Source: Roseomonas sp. KE2513 | GTDB taxonomy: Bacteria; Pseudomonadota; Alphaproteobacteria; Acetobacterales; Acetobacteraceae | DNA: 64,000 nucleotides | Assembly (NCBI RefSeq): GCF_016107305.1 | Contig: NZ_RCVR01000021.1 | Location: 1-64,000, forward strand | Reading direction: 5' to 3' | In this document: piece by piece, positions 51,528-59,591 of the stretch | Numbering within the stretch: the stretch's first letter is position 1 | How the letters are laid out: every line of letters begins with the position of its first letter | Made by a program: the position numbers and the translations under genes | The notes under the pieces: generated by a model | What the model was told of the DNA's origin: nothing | What the model saw: only the letters and a program-made list of their open reading frames with translations | The model's database searches: none

Positions 51528-52481
51528 ATGGACCAGGTTGCCAGAACTCTGGCCTGGATGAGCAACCCCGCCCGCCATCATGGACAGCAAGCCACCCAGC
51601 TGGCCCGGAAGACCTTACGCGCTGCCGCAGCCCATCGGCTGGACTTTCCTGGCCTGCTTGAGGCATGCCGGGAGTTCCGGCGGCTTCGGCAGGCCGGCAT
51701 CGTGGCCGGCGCGGTACTCAAGTCGAGGACTCCACCGCTGCATCTGCGCCTGCCCAGGACAGGCACGACAGCAACCCGCATCAGCACGGAGCAAGATCTG
51801 GAGCGCCTTGGGCTAGAGGCGTGGAACTGCCTGGCCGGCCTTGAGAGCGGCAGTTCCTATCGGCGGCGACTTCGGACAGAAGACATCGAGTTCTGGAGGT
51901 TGGGCTGTCCCGATGCCAACCTCCTTGCTGTCGTCCTCGTGGATCTCAGCAGCGACGGGGTCGAAGAGGCCAAGGGTCGCGAAAACCAGCCGCTCTGTTC
52001 AGCCGGTCGTGCGGCCCTGATCGAGTTCATGGGGCAGAGGACCCTGACGGTAAACGTCGACGCCAGCGACCTGGAGGAGAATGGCATCTGCGACGAGATC
52101 GTCGCGGCAACGGCCGACAGCTCGCTGCGGTATATGGATGCCTTCATCGGGGGGCGCGCTTACTCACTGGAGATTGCCCAAGGAGCCATTGCGGGCCGCA
52201 CGTTCTTCGCCAACGAGTGCTGGCTGCTGCGCCAGCCGGACTGGGCGAGGGAGAGCCTTTACACAAACTCCTCGGACCTCTTCTGCTCCGACGAGATGGG
52301 CAGCGGAACGACATCCGTCCGCGAGCCGTTGATGCGGCATAACCTGCGCATGGCTTGCCGCAGCGACAACGCGCTCGCGCAGGCCTGCCAGGAGGCGTTT
52401 GCCGACGCGCCAGTTTACTTCCGGAGCGACTGGTTCGGCCACAGCGGAGACCTGGCAGATGTTGGGCAAGAACACGCATGA
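51528..52481 (+). CDS. Unrecognised protein of 317 residues
   Basis: The frame opens beside the IS right end; ATG 51528 (MDQVARTLAWMSNPARHHGQ) is the first start outside the element. The protein is soluble, with VDLSSDGVEEAKG, LIEFMGQRTLTVNVD and a C-terminal block ECWLLRQPDWARESLYTNSS. I do not recognise the family. Its stop overlaps the exonuclease ATG (ATGA), so it is the first gene of a three-gene set. The insertion may have removed its original promoter. Confidence 0.6.
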   Translation: MDQVARTLAWMSNPARHHGQQATQLARKTLRAAAAHRLDFPGLLEACREFRRLRQAGIVAGAVLKSRTPPLHLRLPRTGTTATRISTEQDLERLGLEAWNCLAGLESGSSYRRRLRTEDIEFWRLGCPDANLLAVVLVDLSSDGVEEAKGRENQPLCSAGRAALIEFMGQRTLTVNVDASDLEENGICDEIVAATADSSLRYMDAFIGGRAYSLEIAQGAIAGRTFFANECWLLRQPDWARESLYTNSSDLFCSDEMGSGTTSVREPLMRHNLRMACRSDNALAQACQEAFADAPVYFRSDWFGHSGDLADVGQEHA

Positions 52482-53047
52482 AGGAACCGCCAGGCAGCAT
52501 AGCCTCAGCTTCGTACCCTGAAGATATGGTCTTCCTGGACTTCGAGGCCTCGTCCTTCTCGGGCTGGCCCATCGAGGTTGCACTCGCCTGGATTCCGGGA
52601 GGAAGGAGCTCATCGACTGGGTCACTGGCTAGCGAGGCCTGGCTGATCCAGCCAGAGCCTGACTGGGACGAGGCAGAGTGGGATCCGCTTGCCGAGGAGG
52701 TGCACGGGCTATCCCTTGCGGAACTGCGGCGTGACGGCTGTTCCGCTTTCGGGGTGGCCCGGGCGGTGGCAGAGCGCCTGCGCGGCAAGCTGGTCGTCAG
52801 TGATGCGGCGGACGTGGACGGCGCGCTGCTCGTCAGGCTCTTCGAAGCCATGGGTGGCCCAGCGCCCGAGTACCGGCTCGTCGATATCGCGTCGCTCTTG
52901 CGTCAGATCGACGGGGATGGCCGACAGCGCTTTGCGGCATTCATGGGCGCCGGACCGCCGCCACACCGGGCGGAACCCGACGCGCTTCGCCTCGCCCACG
53001 CGTGGCTCGCCGCGCTTTGCTGGCCAGGCGCCCCCAATGCCAGGTGA
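52478..53047 (+). CDS. DEDDh-type 3'-5' exonuclease
   Basis: The 189-residue protein has the three exonuclease motifs: MVFLDFEASSFSG (D-x-E), LVVSDAADVDGALLVRLF and PHRAEPDALRLAHAWL (H-x4-D). The spacing is that of DnaQ/RNase T-like enzymes, which trim DNA or RNA ends using two metal ions. The ATG at 52478 overlaps the previous stop, although homology begins a few residues later at MVFL. It is followed closely by the WYL regulator. Confidence 0.78.
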   Translation: MKEPPGSIASASYPEDMVFLDFEASSFSGWPIEVALAWIPGGRSSSTGSLASEAWLIQPEPDWDEAEWDPLAEEVHGLSLAELRRDGCSAFGVARAVAERLRGKLVVSDAADVDGALLVRLFEAMGGPAPEYRLVDIASLLRQIDGDGRQRFAAFMGAGPPPHRAEPDALRLAHAWLAALCWPGAPNAR

Positions 53048-53117
53048 ACGCCTCACGCCACCGTCTGACGTTTCACTCTCGACGCGGTCCATGGTGTCCA
53101 GCAAATTCGGTGCTGAG

Positions 53118-54140
53118 ATGCGCTACTCCCGGATTCGCGACCTGCTCGCCCTTGCCCTGGCCATGGCGAGCACGCGTGAGGGGCTGTCTCTGGCCGACAT
53201 GCAGGCCAGGCTCGGCGTCGCGCGTCGGACCGCGGAGCGGCTGCGGGACGCGCTCGAGGCAGCCTTCCCGAACATCGAGCGCATCGATGACGACGGACGC
53301 GTGCGCCGCTGGCGCCTGCCGCACGGGGCTCTCTCCGGTCTTCTCGCGCCGACCGCGGTCGAACTTGCCGAGCTGGAGGCAGCCGCCAGACGCCTGCGCG
53401 AGGACGGCGCCTCGCCTGAGCGGGCAGCGGCCCTGGAAAGCCTCGCGGGCCGTGTTCGTGCCGCGATGCGTGAGGGGGCGCTGCGGCGCACGGCCACTGA
53501 TGTGGCAGCACTCATGGAGGCCGAGGGCACGGCGGCACGCCCAGGGCCCCAACCCACCTTGCCCGCGGGTCTGCTGGGGACAATCCGCGAGGCAATCCTT
53601 GCCTGTCGTGAGATAAACTTTCTCTACCTCCGGCCGAACGTGGAGCCCGCCTTGCGGCGGGCGCGACCGCTTGGGCTTCTTTACGGCGCGCGCCCTTACC
53701 TCGTCGCCTCGTTGCCGGGTACTCCTGGCGACCCGACGATCTTTCGGCTCGACCGCATGCGCGACCTCGTGCTGCGCGAGGAAGCGTTCGAGCGCGACCC
53801 ATCCTTTGACCTCTCGGAGTGGGCCGGGCAGTCCTTTGGCGTGTGGCGCAGTGAGCCAGACAACGTGGTTCTTCGCTTTTCTGCGGACGCCGCCGAGGAT
53901 GCGAAGGGCTTCCGCTTCCACCGCACGCAGCAGCTGGAAGCTCTCCCGGACGGACGACTGTTGGTCCGTTTTACTGCAGCAGGACGCCTCGAGATGATCC
54001 ATCACCTGGCAATCTGGGGCACGACCGTAGAAGTGTTGGCGCCGAAGAACCTTCGCAAGGAACTGGCCGAATGGGCGAGGCACATCGCGCGGCAACACCG
54101 CCGCTCCCCCGGCGCGGGAGAAGCACCTCCAGGGCTATAG
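53118..54140 (+). CDS. WYL-domain transcriptional regulator
   Basis: The 340-residue protein has an N-terminal winged-HTH (YSRIRDLLALALAMASTREG and LGVARRTAERLRDAL), an Ala-rich linker, and a WYL domain with EINFLYLRPN and RPLGLLYGARPYLVASLPGT (about 165-240). A C-terminal WCX-like domain ends near HIARQHRR. WYL proteins sense ligands such as single-stranded DNA and often regulate phage-defence operons. Earlier in-frame ATGs at 53037 and 53091 are possible. A ruined copy is at 43390-43678. Confidence 0.85.
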   Translation: MRYSRIRDLLALALAMASTREGLSLADMQARLGVARRTAERLRDALEAAFPNIERIDDDGRVRRWRLPHGALSGLLAPTAVELAELEAAARRLREDGASPERAAALESLAGRVRAAMREGALRRTATDVAALMEAEGTAARPGPQPTLPAGLLGTIREAILACREINFLYLRPNVEPALRRARPLGLLYGARPYLVASLPGTPGDPTIFRLDRMRDLVLREEAFERDPSFDLSEWAGQSFGVWRSEPDNVVLRFSADAAEDAKGFRFHRTQQLEALPDGRLLVRFTAAGRLEMIHHLAIWGTTVEVLAPKNLRKELAEWARHIARQHRRSPGAGEAPPGL

Positions 54141-54227
54141 TCTGGCAAAACACCGGCCGGCTTTGTGGTGCCGGTTGTTCAGAACTCACACGCTAAACTT
54201 GACCGGACGCCAGAATAAGGAATGGGC

Positions 54228-55286
54228 ATGCTAACGTTTGGCAGCGGAGCCGATGCGAAAAGGCTTCGGAACAGCCTGGAAGCGCTGTTCCAAAACAGTG
54301 CCACTGTGACGACCCGTCGACGTTTGACCACTCCCGGCGGTCCGGTAGACAACGCTACGATCCATTGGGTGGACCTCGGGCGAGGAGGTGGCATCTGGGC
54401 GCACTTCTGGGCGCCGAGAGCGGATGCGAACCGATGGGGATGCTGGTTTGGTGTGGATCTCGGACACACTGAGAGCGAGGCTCTTGTTCCCGCAGTCGAA
54501 ATTAACTTGCCGAAGGCGCCCGATATCGGCATTGCGGGACGCGTGCTCCTAGATGAGAGGGGGCGAATGTACCTTGGTCACCGAGGCGGCCTTGGGGGCG
54601 GGCGAAGCGGCAACATGCCAGTTGAGGAGTTCGCCCAACGCATCCGCGGCTTCGTTCGCGAGGAATTCCACGCACCCAACCGCGAGAAACCCGAACTGGC
54701 GTTCCTGATTGCGGCCGCCGACGACGCAGATCTGATTAGCAGACTGTACAGCTACGTCTCCGAATGCGCACGGCTCCGAATAGAGAAGCGTGCTGAAGTG
54801 GCCAAGACACCTAAAGGCCTAAAAGGGAAGGCGAAGTCGAAAGTCAAACCAAACACATCCTTCAACCCAGAGGCTGGTACAGACGGCCTGGGTGCAGGGT
54901 CGGGCGAACGAAACGTTGTCCGAATTCATGGGCGCGTGGTGAACGCACTTCAGAAGCTCGTACCCGGTTCGGTGAACAGCCTCCGAGATGGCATGCGGCC
55001 TGACCTCTACCTGCTCAGGCGAGATCGGATATCGGTCCTGTTTGAGGTGAAGGCGTCTTCGGACACGCAGAGCTGGTTCACGGCCATAGGCCAACTTCTT
55101 GTCTATCCAAACGGCCAGGAGCCGTCGCCCCGCATGGTCTTCGTCTGCCCAGCAGACCGCCGCGATCCTTCCTTCCGTGGAGCGCTCAAGCGCCTCAATA
55201 TCCATCTCGTCACCTTTGTCATCAACGGCCGGGGACACATTTCCTTCTCCGACCTTGATCAGGCGCTAGAAGGCGTGACGGCTTGA
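54228..55286 (+). CDS. PD-(D/E)xK nuclease-like protein
   Basis: The 352-residue protein begins at ATG 54228, six bases after AAGGA. The C-terminal 110 residues have a restriction-endonuclease-like core: SLRDGMRPDLYLLRRD, then SVLFEVKASSDTQSW, then FTAIGQLLVYPNGQ (D...E-x-K, about residues 263 and 278). The N-terminal half (WVDLGRGGGIWAHFWAP) is unlike known nucleases and may sense or bind a target. A Lys-rich linker joins the parts. A role in defence is inferred from neighbours. Confidence 0.6.
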   Translation: MLTFGSGADAKRLRNSLEALFQNSATVTTRRRLTTPGGPVDNATIHWVDLGRGGGIWAHFWAPRADANRWGCWFGVDLGHTESEALVPAVEINLPKAPDIGIAGRVLLDERGRMYLGHRGGLGGGRSGNMPVEEFAQRIRGFVREEFHAPNREKPELAFLIAAADDADLISRLYSYVSECARLRIEKRAEVAKTPKGLKGKAKSKVKPNTSFNPEAGTDGLGAGSGERNVVRIHGRVVNALQKLVPGSVNSLRDGMRPDLYLLRRDRISVLFEVKASSDTQSWFTAIGQLLVYPNGQEPSPRMVFVCPADRRDPSFRGALKRLNIHLVTFVINGRGHISFSDLDQALEGVTA

Positions 55287-55293
55287 AACGGCT

Positions 55294-55509
55294 TTGGTTC
55301 GGATTGGTAGAGCCGTGCTGTCCTACGTCGAACAGGCCCAGCGCGCTGGCGCTGGTGCGCTCGCCAATAATGCAGAGGTGCTGACGGCTCGCGGCGTGCC
55401 GGCACCTCGCGGCAGATACCGGTGGGCAGCGCGTGATGCACGCGTATGGCCGGACGAAGTGAATCACAATCAGCAAGGCAGACGCGATGACGGATCACGA
55501 GCGGCTTGA
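55294..55509 (+). pseudogene. Possible serine-recombinase C-terminal remnant
   Basis: A short frame contains LANNAEVLTARGVPAPRGRY and then RWAARDARV. This resembles the LNARGIPTPRGGRW region of large serine recombinases, but no catalytic domain is present and the match is short. If correct, it marks a lost integrase next to the AIPR gene. Confidence 0.3.
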
Positions 55510-57244
55510 AGCGCAGATCAATACGGCCTTCGAGGAGCTGAAGGGACGATACGGTGCCGTCCGCAACGACTACTATGGCCTTGTCTACATGGAGCGGATG
55601 CTTCACGTCGCCCGCAAGGACGCTCTGGAACAGGTCGCCTTCGGCAATGCCGACCGCGGCATCGATGGCGTCTTCTTCGACCCGGACACCGGGATCTTCC
55701 GCGTGCTCCAATTCAAAAATTCCCGCGATGCCCGCCAGCTTCACGGCTCTATGAGGGTCATAGCGGAACACGGCCTGAAGTCGCTTACTGATCGCTCGAC
55801 CGTGCCGGACCACCAACAGATCCTGGACACGGGCCGCAGGCTCCTGGCCGAGGCCGGGGCAGGGCTTAGAAAGGTTCAGGTGCAATTCGTGTTCCGTGGC
55901 AACGCCGCTGATGCGACATCGGGGGGCATCTTTTCGGACCTTGCCGAGCACATTGAGAGGTATTCTTACCTTTTCGAAGGCTTGGCCGGGCGGGAAGTTC
56001 CAGTCGAAGTCCAGGTCACGTCATTTGATGGACTGCTGCCCGAGCGGCCATCCGAGCGGCACCGCATTCGAATTGATGGTAGGGCTGAGATCACCACCGG
56101 CAGCGGTGTGCGTATGTTGGTATGCTTTGTGCCGCTCGTGGACCTTGCGGCGATCTTCAACGCAATGGGTGCTCGCTTCCTCGAAAGAAATGTTCGCTTT
56201 GGTCTTGGGGCGGGTGGCCACGTCAACAGGGCTCTGTCTCGCACCCTACGAGACCTAATTCTTAAGCAGGACACTGATCCGGCGGCCTTCGCCATCCATC
56301 ATAATGGGGTCACCCTTTCTGCCCATGATCTGCAGGAGGGCTCGGAGCACGCTGAGATCTTTTCGCCCCGCCTGCTTAACGGTGCGCAAACTATTTCTAC
56401 CTTCTCCGCGGTTTGTGAGGAGTTGCGGGCTCGGCTAATGACGGTTCCCGCTGACCGGCTTGCCGGAATTAAAGTTCTGTGCCGGATCGTCCTGGCCGCC
56501 CCGCAGGAGCAGGTCACCAGGATTACCATCGACACCAACCGCCAGAACCCGGTGGATGCCTGGCTGCTGCACGCTAACGATCCAATCCAAGTCGACTTCG
56601 AGCTTCGTTTTAGGCAACTCCGTATTTTCTACCAACGCCAAGCAAGCGCCCTGGCTACTCTTACAGAGGAGGAGCGCGAGCAAGCGAGCATCACGGAAAC
56701 CAAGCCCGTTGAGATGATCAAGCTCGCTCGCACCTACTTGGCGGCCGAAGGCCAAATCACACGCCTATCGCAAATCGGCGAAGTCGCAGAAAATGGAAAG
56801 CACTATGCTGACATCTTCAACGAGCAGCGCCTCGACTTTGACTTCCGCGTGCTGGTCCTCTGCTACAAGATGCAATTTCGCCTCAACAAGGTGGTCAATG
56901 CCATCAGCGAGACGGTGACCACCGATCGGTACGCCTTTGTCAATCGAAGCCGGGACCTCGTTTGGGGGCTAACCTGCCAAGCGCTCCTCAACAGCAAAGA
57001 GCTTAATCAGCACGCCGAAGAGTTCGGGAACGACCTGCGAATCCGTGATGACTACCTGACGCTCGTCACAGGGCTGGCGACAGGGCCGGTCAAGACCATC
57101 CTGCGCAACTTGGCCAACGAAGACGAGTTCAAGCGACTTATCAAGGACAACTCCTTCTCTTTCCTCCGGAAGACAGCCACCTTTGATAAAGCGATGGACA
57201 TAGCTGGTCAGCGATGCGGCTGGAAACGAAAATATTTGAGGTGA
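55487..57244 (+). CDS. AIPR abortive-infection protein
   Basis: The 585-residue protein has an N-terminal restriction-endonuclease-like part (GIDGVFFDPDTGIFRVLQFK, about residues 58-77, with D and QxK). The AIPR domain follows, with FLERNVRFGLGAGGHVNRAL, AFAIHHNGVTLSAHDLQ and RLLNGAQTISTFSAV (about 235-310). AIPR proteins act in abortive phage infection and are often alone or with restriction systems. AAGG lies before the ATG. It is convergent with the SIR2 gene downstream. Confidence 0.85.
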   Translation: MTDHERLEAQINTAFEELKGRYGAVRNDYYGLVYMERMLHVARKDALEQVAFGNADRGIDGVFFDPDTGIFRVLQFKNSRDARQLHGSMRVIAEHGLKSLTDRSTVPDHQQILDTGRRLLAEAGAGLRKVQVQFVFRGNAADATSGGIFSDLAEHIERYSYLFEGLAGREVPVEVQVTSFDGLLPERPSERHRIRIDGRAEITTGSGVRMLVCFVPLVDLAAIFNAMGARFLERNVRFGLGAGGHVNRALSRTLRDLILKQDTDPAAFAIHHNGVTLSAHDLQEGSEHAEIFSPRLLNGAQTISTFSAVCEELRARLMTVPADRLAGIKVLCRIVLAAPQEQVTRITIDTNRQNPVDAWLLHANDPIQVDFELRFRQLRIFYQRQASALATLTEEEREQASITETKPVEMIKLARTYLAAEGQITRLSQIGEVAENGKHYADIFNEQRLDFDFRVLVLCYKMQFRLNKVVNAISETVTTDRYAFVNRSRDLVWGLTCQALLNSKELNQHAEEFGNDLRIRDDYLTLVTGLATGPVKTILRNLANEDEFKRLIKDNSFSFLRKTATFDKAMDIAGQRCGWKRKYLR

Positions 57245-57300
57245 CAGTACAGTTCTAGGCGGGCCACTTCCGCTTCAGATGGACATCTGGTCTAGATTGG

Positions 57301-59097
57301 TCAGCGTACGGCCGGGGTGACCTCGACTACCATGCCGGGAAACACCCGCACTGCGCGGATCGCATTTGTGGTCTGACGCGGCAGCGGACGGACGCTGACC
57401 TGAATGCCCTCCTCCTGGATACGGTAGCTCGCCAGCACGTCGCCGACCGTAGCGCTGTGTGGGACCGACAGGGCGAACTCCTCTACACGTCCCTCTCGGT
57501 CCGCCACGCGCACCAGGACCCGTGCGAGGCGGGAGGTTAGGAGGTCGATAACCGGGATGCGGCCCTGCATCAGGGCGGACCAGGCTTCCTTGTCCAGCAC
57601 GTCGATGCTCACGGATAAGAGGCCGACAGTGCCCTCCGGGGGCACAGTCGCGAAGTCGCGCACGCCCGAGAGCTGAGCGACAAGGCAGTACGGCGCCGCG
57701 TCCCGTCGGTTCGGCCCGGCCGCCATCAGTCCCATCGAGACCTGGGCAAAGCCGGCACGCTCGACCGCCCCGAGCGCCTCCGCCGTGGCCTCTGTGAGCG
57801 CGGCGAGGCTGCGGGCCTCGTCATCAGGCTGTTCGTTCATCTCGCGCGCCGCGAGCAGGAAGATAGGCGCTGGCTCGCCGCCGTGGTGGACGCGGAACAT
57901 GCGCCCCTGGGCAAGGCCGGGAACGTCCTCGTAGGTACGGACGTTGAGTACACCGCCAGCCTCATACTCTCGAAGGAAGCTCCAGGCCTGCTGCCCAATT
58001 CCCGGCACAAAGCGGCCGTCCTGGCGGTCACGCCCCACACTGAGCACGACACAGGCGCTAGGCCCGGGTGAAGCGATGCGCCCGAGGCGCAAAGCGACAG
58101 AAAGCTCCGCCGGTGCAGTCCCGCCCCCCACCCGCGGGATGTCGAAGTTCGCGCCGCTCATGCGCGGCGCATCAGCACGGGCGCCTCCTTGCCTGCCAGG
58201 AACGCTGACTGCTGCAAGGCGCTCCAGGGCCGCCGGCAGGTCGGCGTAGTCCGCGCCATAGCAAACGGGCGTGATGCCGAGCCGAACGGAGAGGAAGTCC
58301 GCGTCGACCCGTTCAAGCTCTTGCTCGCTGAACAGTGCAAAGTGTGGGTGAATGCTGGGCCCGAGAGAGAGAAGCGTCTCCGCAATGAGGTTCACAAAGT
58401 AGCTCTCCGCCAAGCCGCTGCCGACAAAGACTAGGGAGCGGCGACGGAACACCTCGCTGAAGGCGCGCCGGAAGCTCTGGCTGGAGTTGATCGCCTGCTG
58501 GTACTGCTGGTGTCCAACGACGACCTCGTCAAGCAAGGACCTCGACGCCGAGCGCTGGGCGGCACTGTCGGCTGGAGCGCCGAGGTATCCTTGGATGTAC
58601 CAGGCGATTGGGGTGTCCAAGGCATCGAGTGACCGGACCACCTGGATGCAGTCCTGCGCCGAGCGGCCGAGGAGGCGCGGCGTTTCGGTTTGGCACTGCC
58701 TGAAGGAGAGCGGGACGACGTCGTCGTAGTTCGTGGTGATGACCAGCGGCCAAGCGAAGGAGGCCAAGGCGACCGCCTGCGCCGGGAGATTTGGTGAAGC
58801 AGGATCGTGCAACGCCTCACGGAGCCGGCGCTGTCTCTCCTCGTCAGGGAGCAGCCGTAGCCATGCGGCCACCCGGTCGGCGACACGGTAGAGGTTTTCT
58901 GGATTCACGTCCGCGATCCTCTCAGCCGCGGTCACCCCGAACCCGTCGTAAAGTGCTTCGATGAACTGCGGCCAAGCCCTGCAATGGGGACGGCTGAGGC
59001 CCGCACCGACGAAGGGCACGAGGCGGCCAGCCTCGCGGGCAGCTTGGAGGCCTGGCAGAGCTTCGCCGAGCTCCTGCATAGGGTTAGGCTTCATCAC
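57301..59097 (-). CDS. SIR2-family protein with extra C-terminal domains
   Basis: The 598-residue protein has a SIR2_2-type domain at 20-270: LVPFVGAGLSRP, PLVITTNYDDVVPLS and SLVFVGSGLAESYF. The place where SIR2 NADases carry the catalytic His (in HG) reads WYIQGYLGAP, so Gln may replace it. The central part (CVVLSVGRDRQDGRFVPGIG; SLAALTEATAEALGAVERAG) looks alpha/beta and perhaps macro-like. The last 75 residues look beta-grasp-like (VLVRVADREGRVEEFALSV). Both C-terminal readings are tentative. It is a single gene convergent with AIPR. Confidence 0.75.
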   Translation of the reverse strand: MMKPNPMQELGEALPGLQAAREAGRLVPFVGAGLSRPHCRAWPQFIEALYDGFGVTAAERIADVNPENLYRVADRVAAWLRLLPDEERQRRLREALHDPASPNLPAQAVALASFAWPLVITTNYDDVVPLSFRQCQTETPRLLGRSAQDCIQVVRSLDALDTPIAWYIQGYLGAPADSAAQRSASRSLLDEVVVGHQQYQQAINSSQSFRRAFSEVFRRRSLVFVGSGLAESYFVNLIAETLLSLGPSIHPHFALFSEQELERVDADFLSVRLGITPVCYGADYADLPAALERLAAVSVPGRQGGARADAPRMSGANFDIPRVGGGTAPAELSVALRLGRIASPGPSACVVLSVGRDRQDGRFVPGIGQQAWSFLREYEAGGVLNVRTYEDVPGLAQGRMFRVHHGGEPAPIFLLAAREMNEQPDDEARSLAALTEATAEALGAVERAGFAQVSMGLMAAGPNRRDAAPYCLVAQLSGVRDFATVPPEGTVGLLSVSIDVLDKEAWSALMQGRIPVIDLLTSRLARVLVRVADREGRVEEFALSVPHSATVGDVLASYRIQEEGIQVSVRPLPRQTTNAIRAVRVFPGMVVEVTPAVR

Positions 59098-59591
59098 GTG
59101 ACTATCCCATCCATCGCAATCCGCAGTACCAGCGCCAAACCTATCGAACGGTTTGGTGCAGCCAGATGATGCCCTCCTGGAACCAGGGTTATGGTCTGCT
59201 CTCCTAACCTATGCATACGAGCCTCATTGGCGGCCCGCTGGATCCTTGAAGATAGTGTAATGCCGACGAGGTCGATGGATCGGCCAGGCAGGTTGTGATC
59301 GATGCTTACGGCGTGTGAAGATGACAGCGCAGCTCTTCGACGAGGTGGAGCAGATGGACCTCCTCACCACCAAGAGGTGCCGCGTCCTGGCGTGGGACTG
59401 CCGCAAAACTGGGGGTCAGGCGGCGGTAGCCGCCTGCGGGTGACAGTCGTTGGCAGCCAGGAAGCGCTGCCTGTAGCCGGTGCCGAATGTGCCGTTGTAG
59501 GCGGCGTAGCAGACCTGGAGCAGTCGATCGGCGCCTCGGCGAGACGAGCGTAGCTATAAACGTGCCGTTCAGAGGAATTGTGCGCCGCAAC
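59098..59591. other. Gene-free interval between SIR2 and Dnd genes
   Basis: About 490 bases. It holds a 40-residue frame on the plus strand (MTAQLFDEVEQMDLLTTKRC..., 59319) and a minus-strand stretch reading LLQVCYAAYNGTFGTGYRQR with a stop upstream. Both look like decayed fragments. Nothing else is supportable. Confidence 0.4.

Noticed and set aside
30034-57266. A 14-base sequence GTTCTAGGCGGGCC after both the Argonaute operon (near 30037) and the AIPR gene (near 57252)
   Set aside because: Matches of this length are expected by chance in 64 kb of GC-rich sequence, and the flanks do not extend the match.
57276-57289. Palindrome CAGATG-GA-CATCTG between the convergent AIPR and SIR2 genes
   Set aside because: Too short and not GC-rich enough to call a terminator; could be chance.
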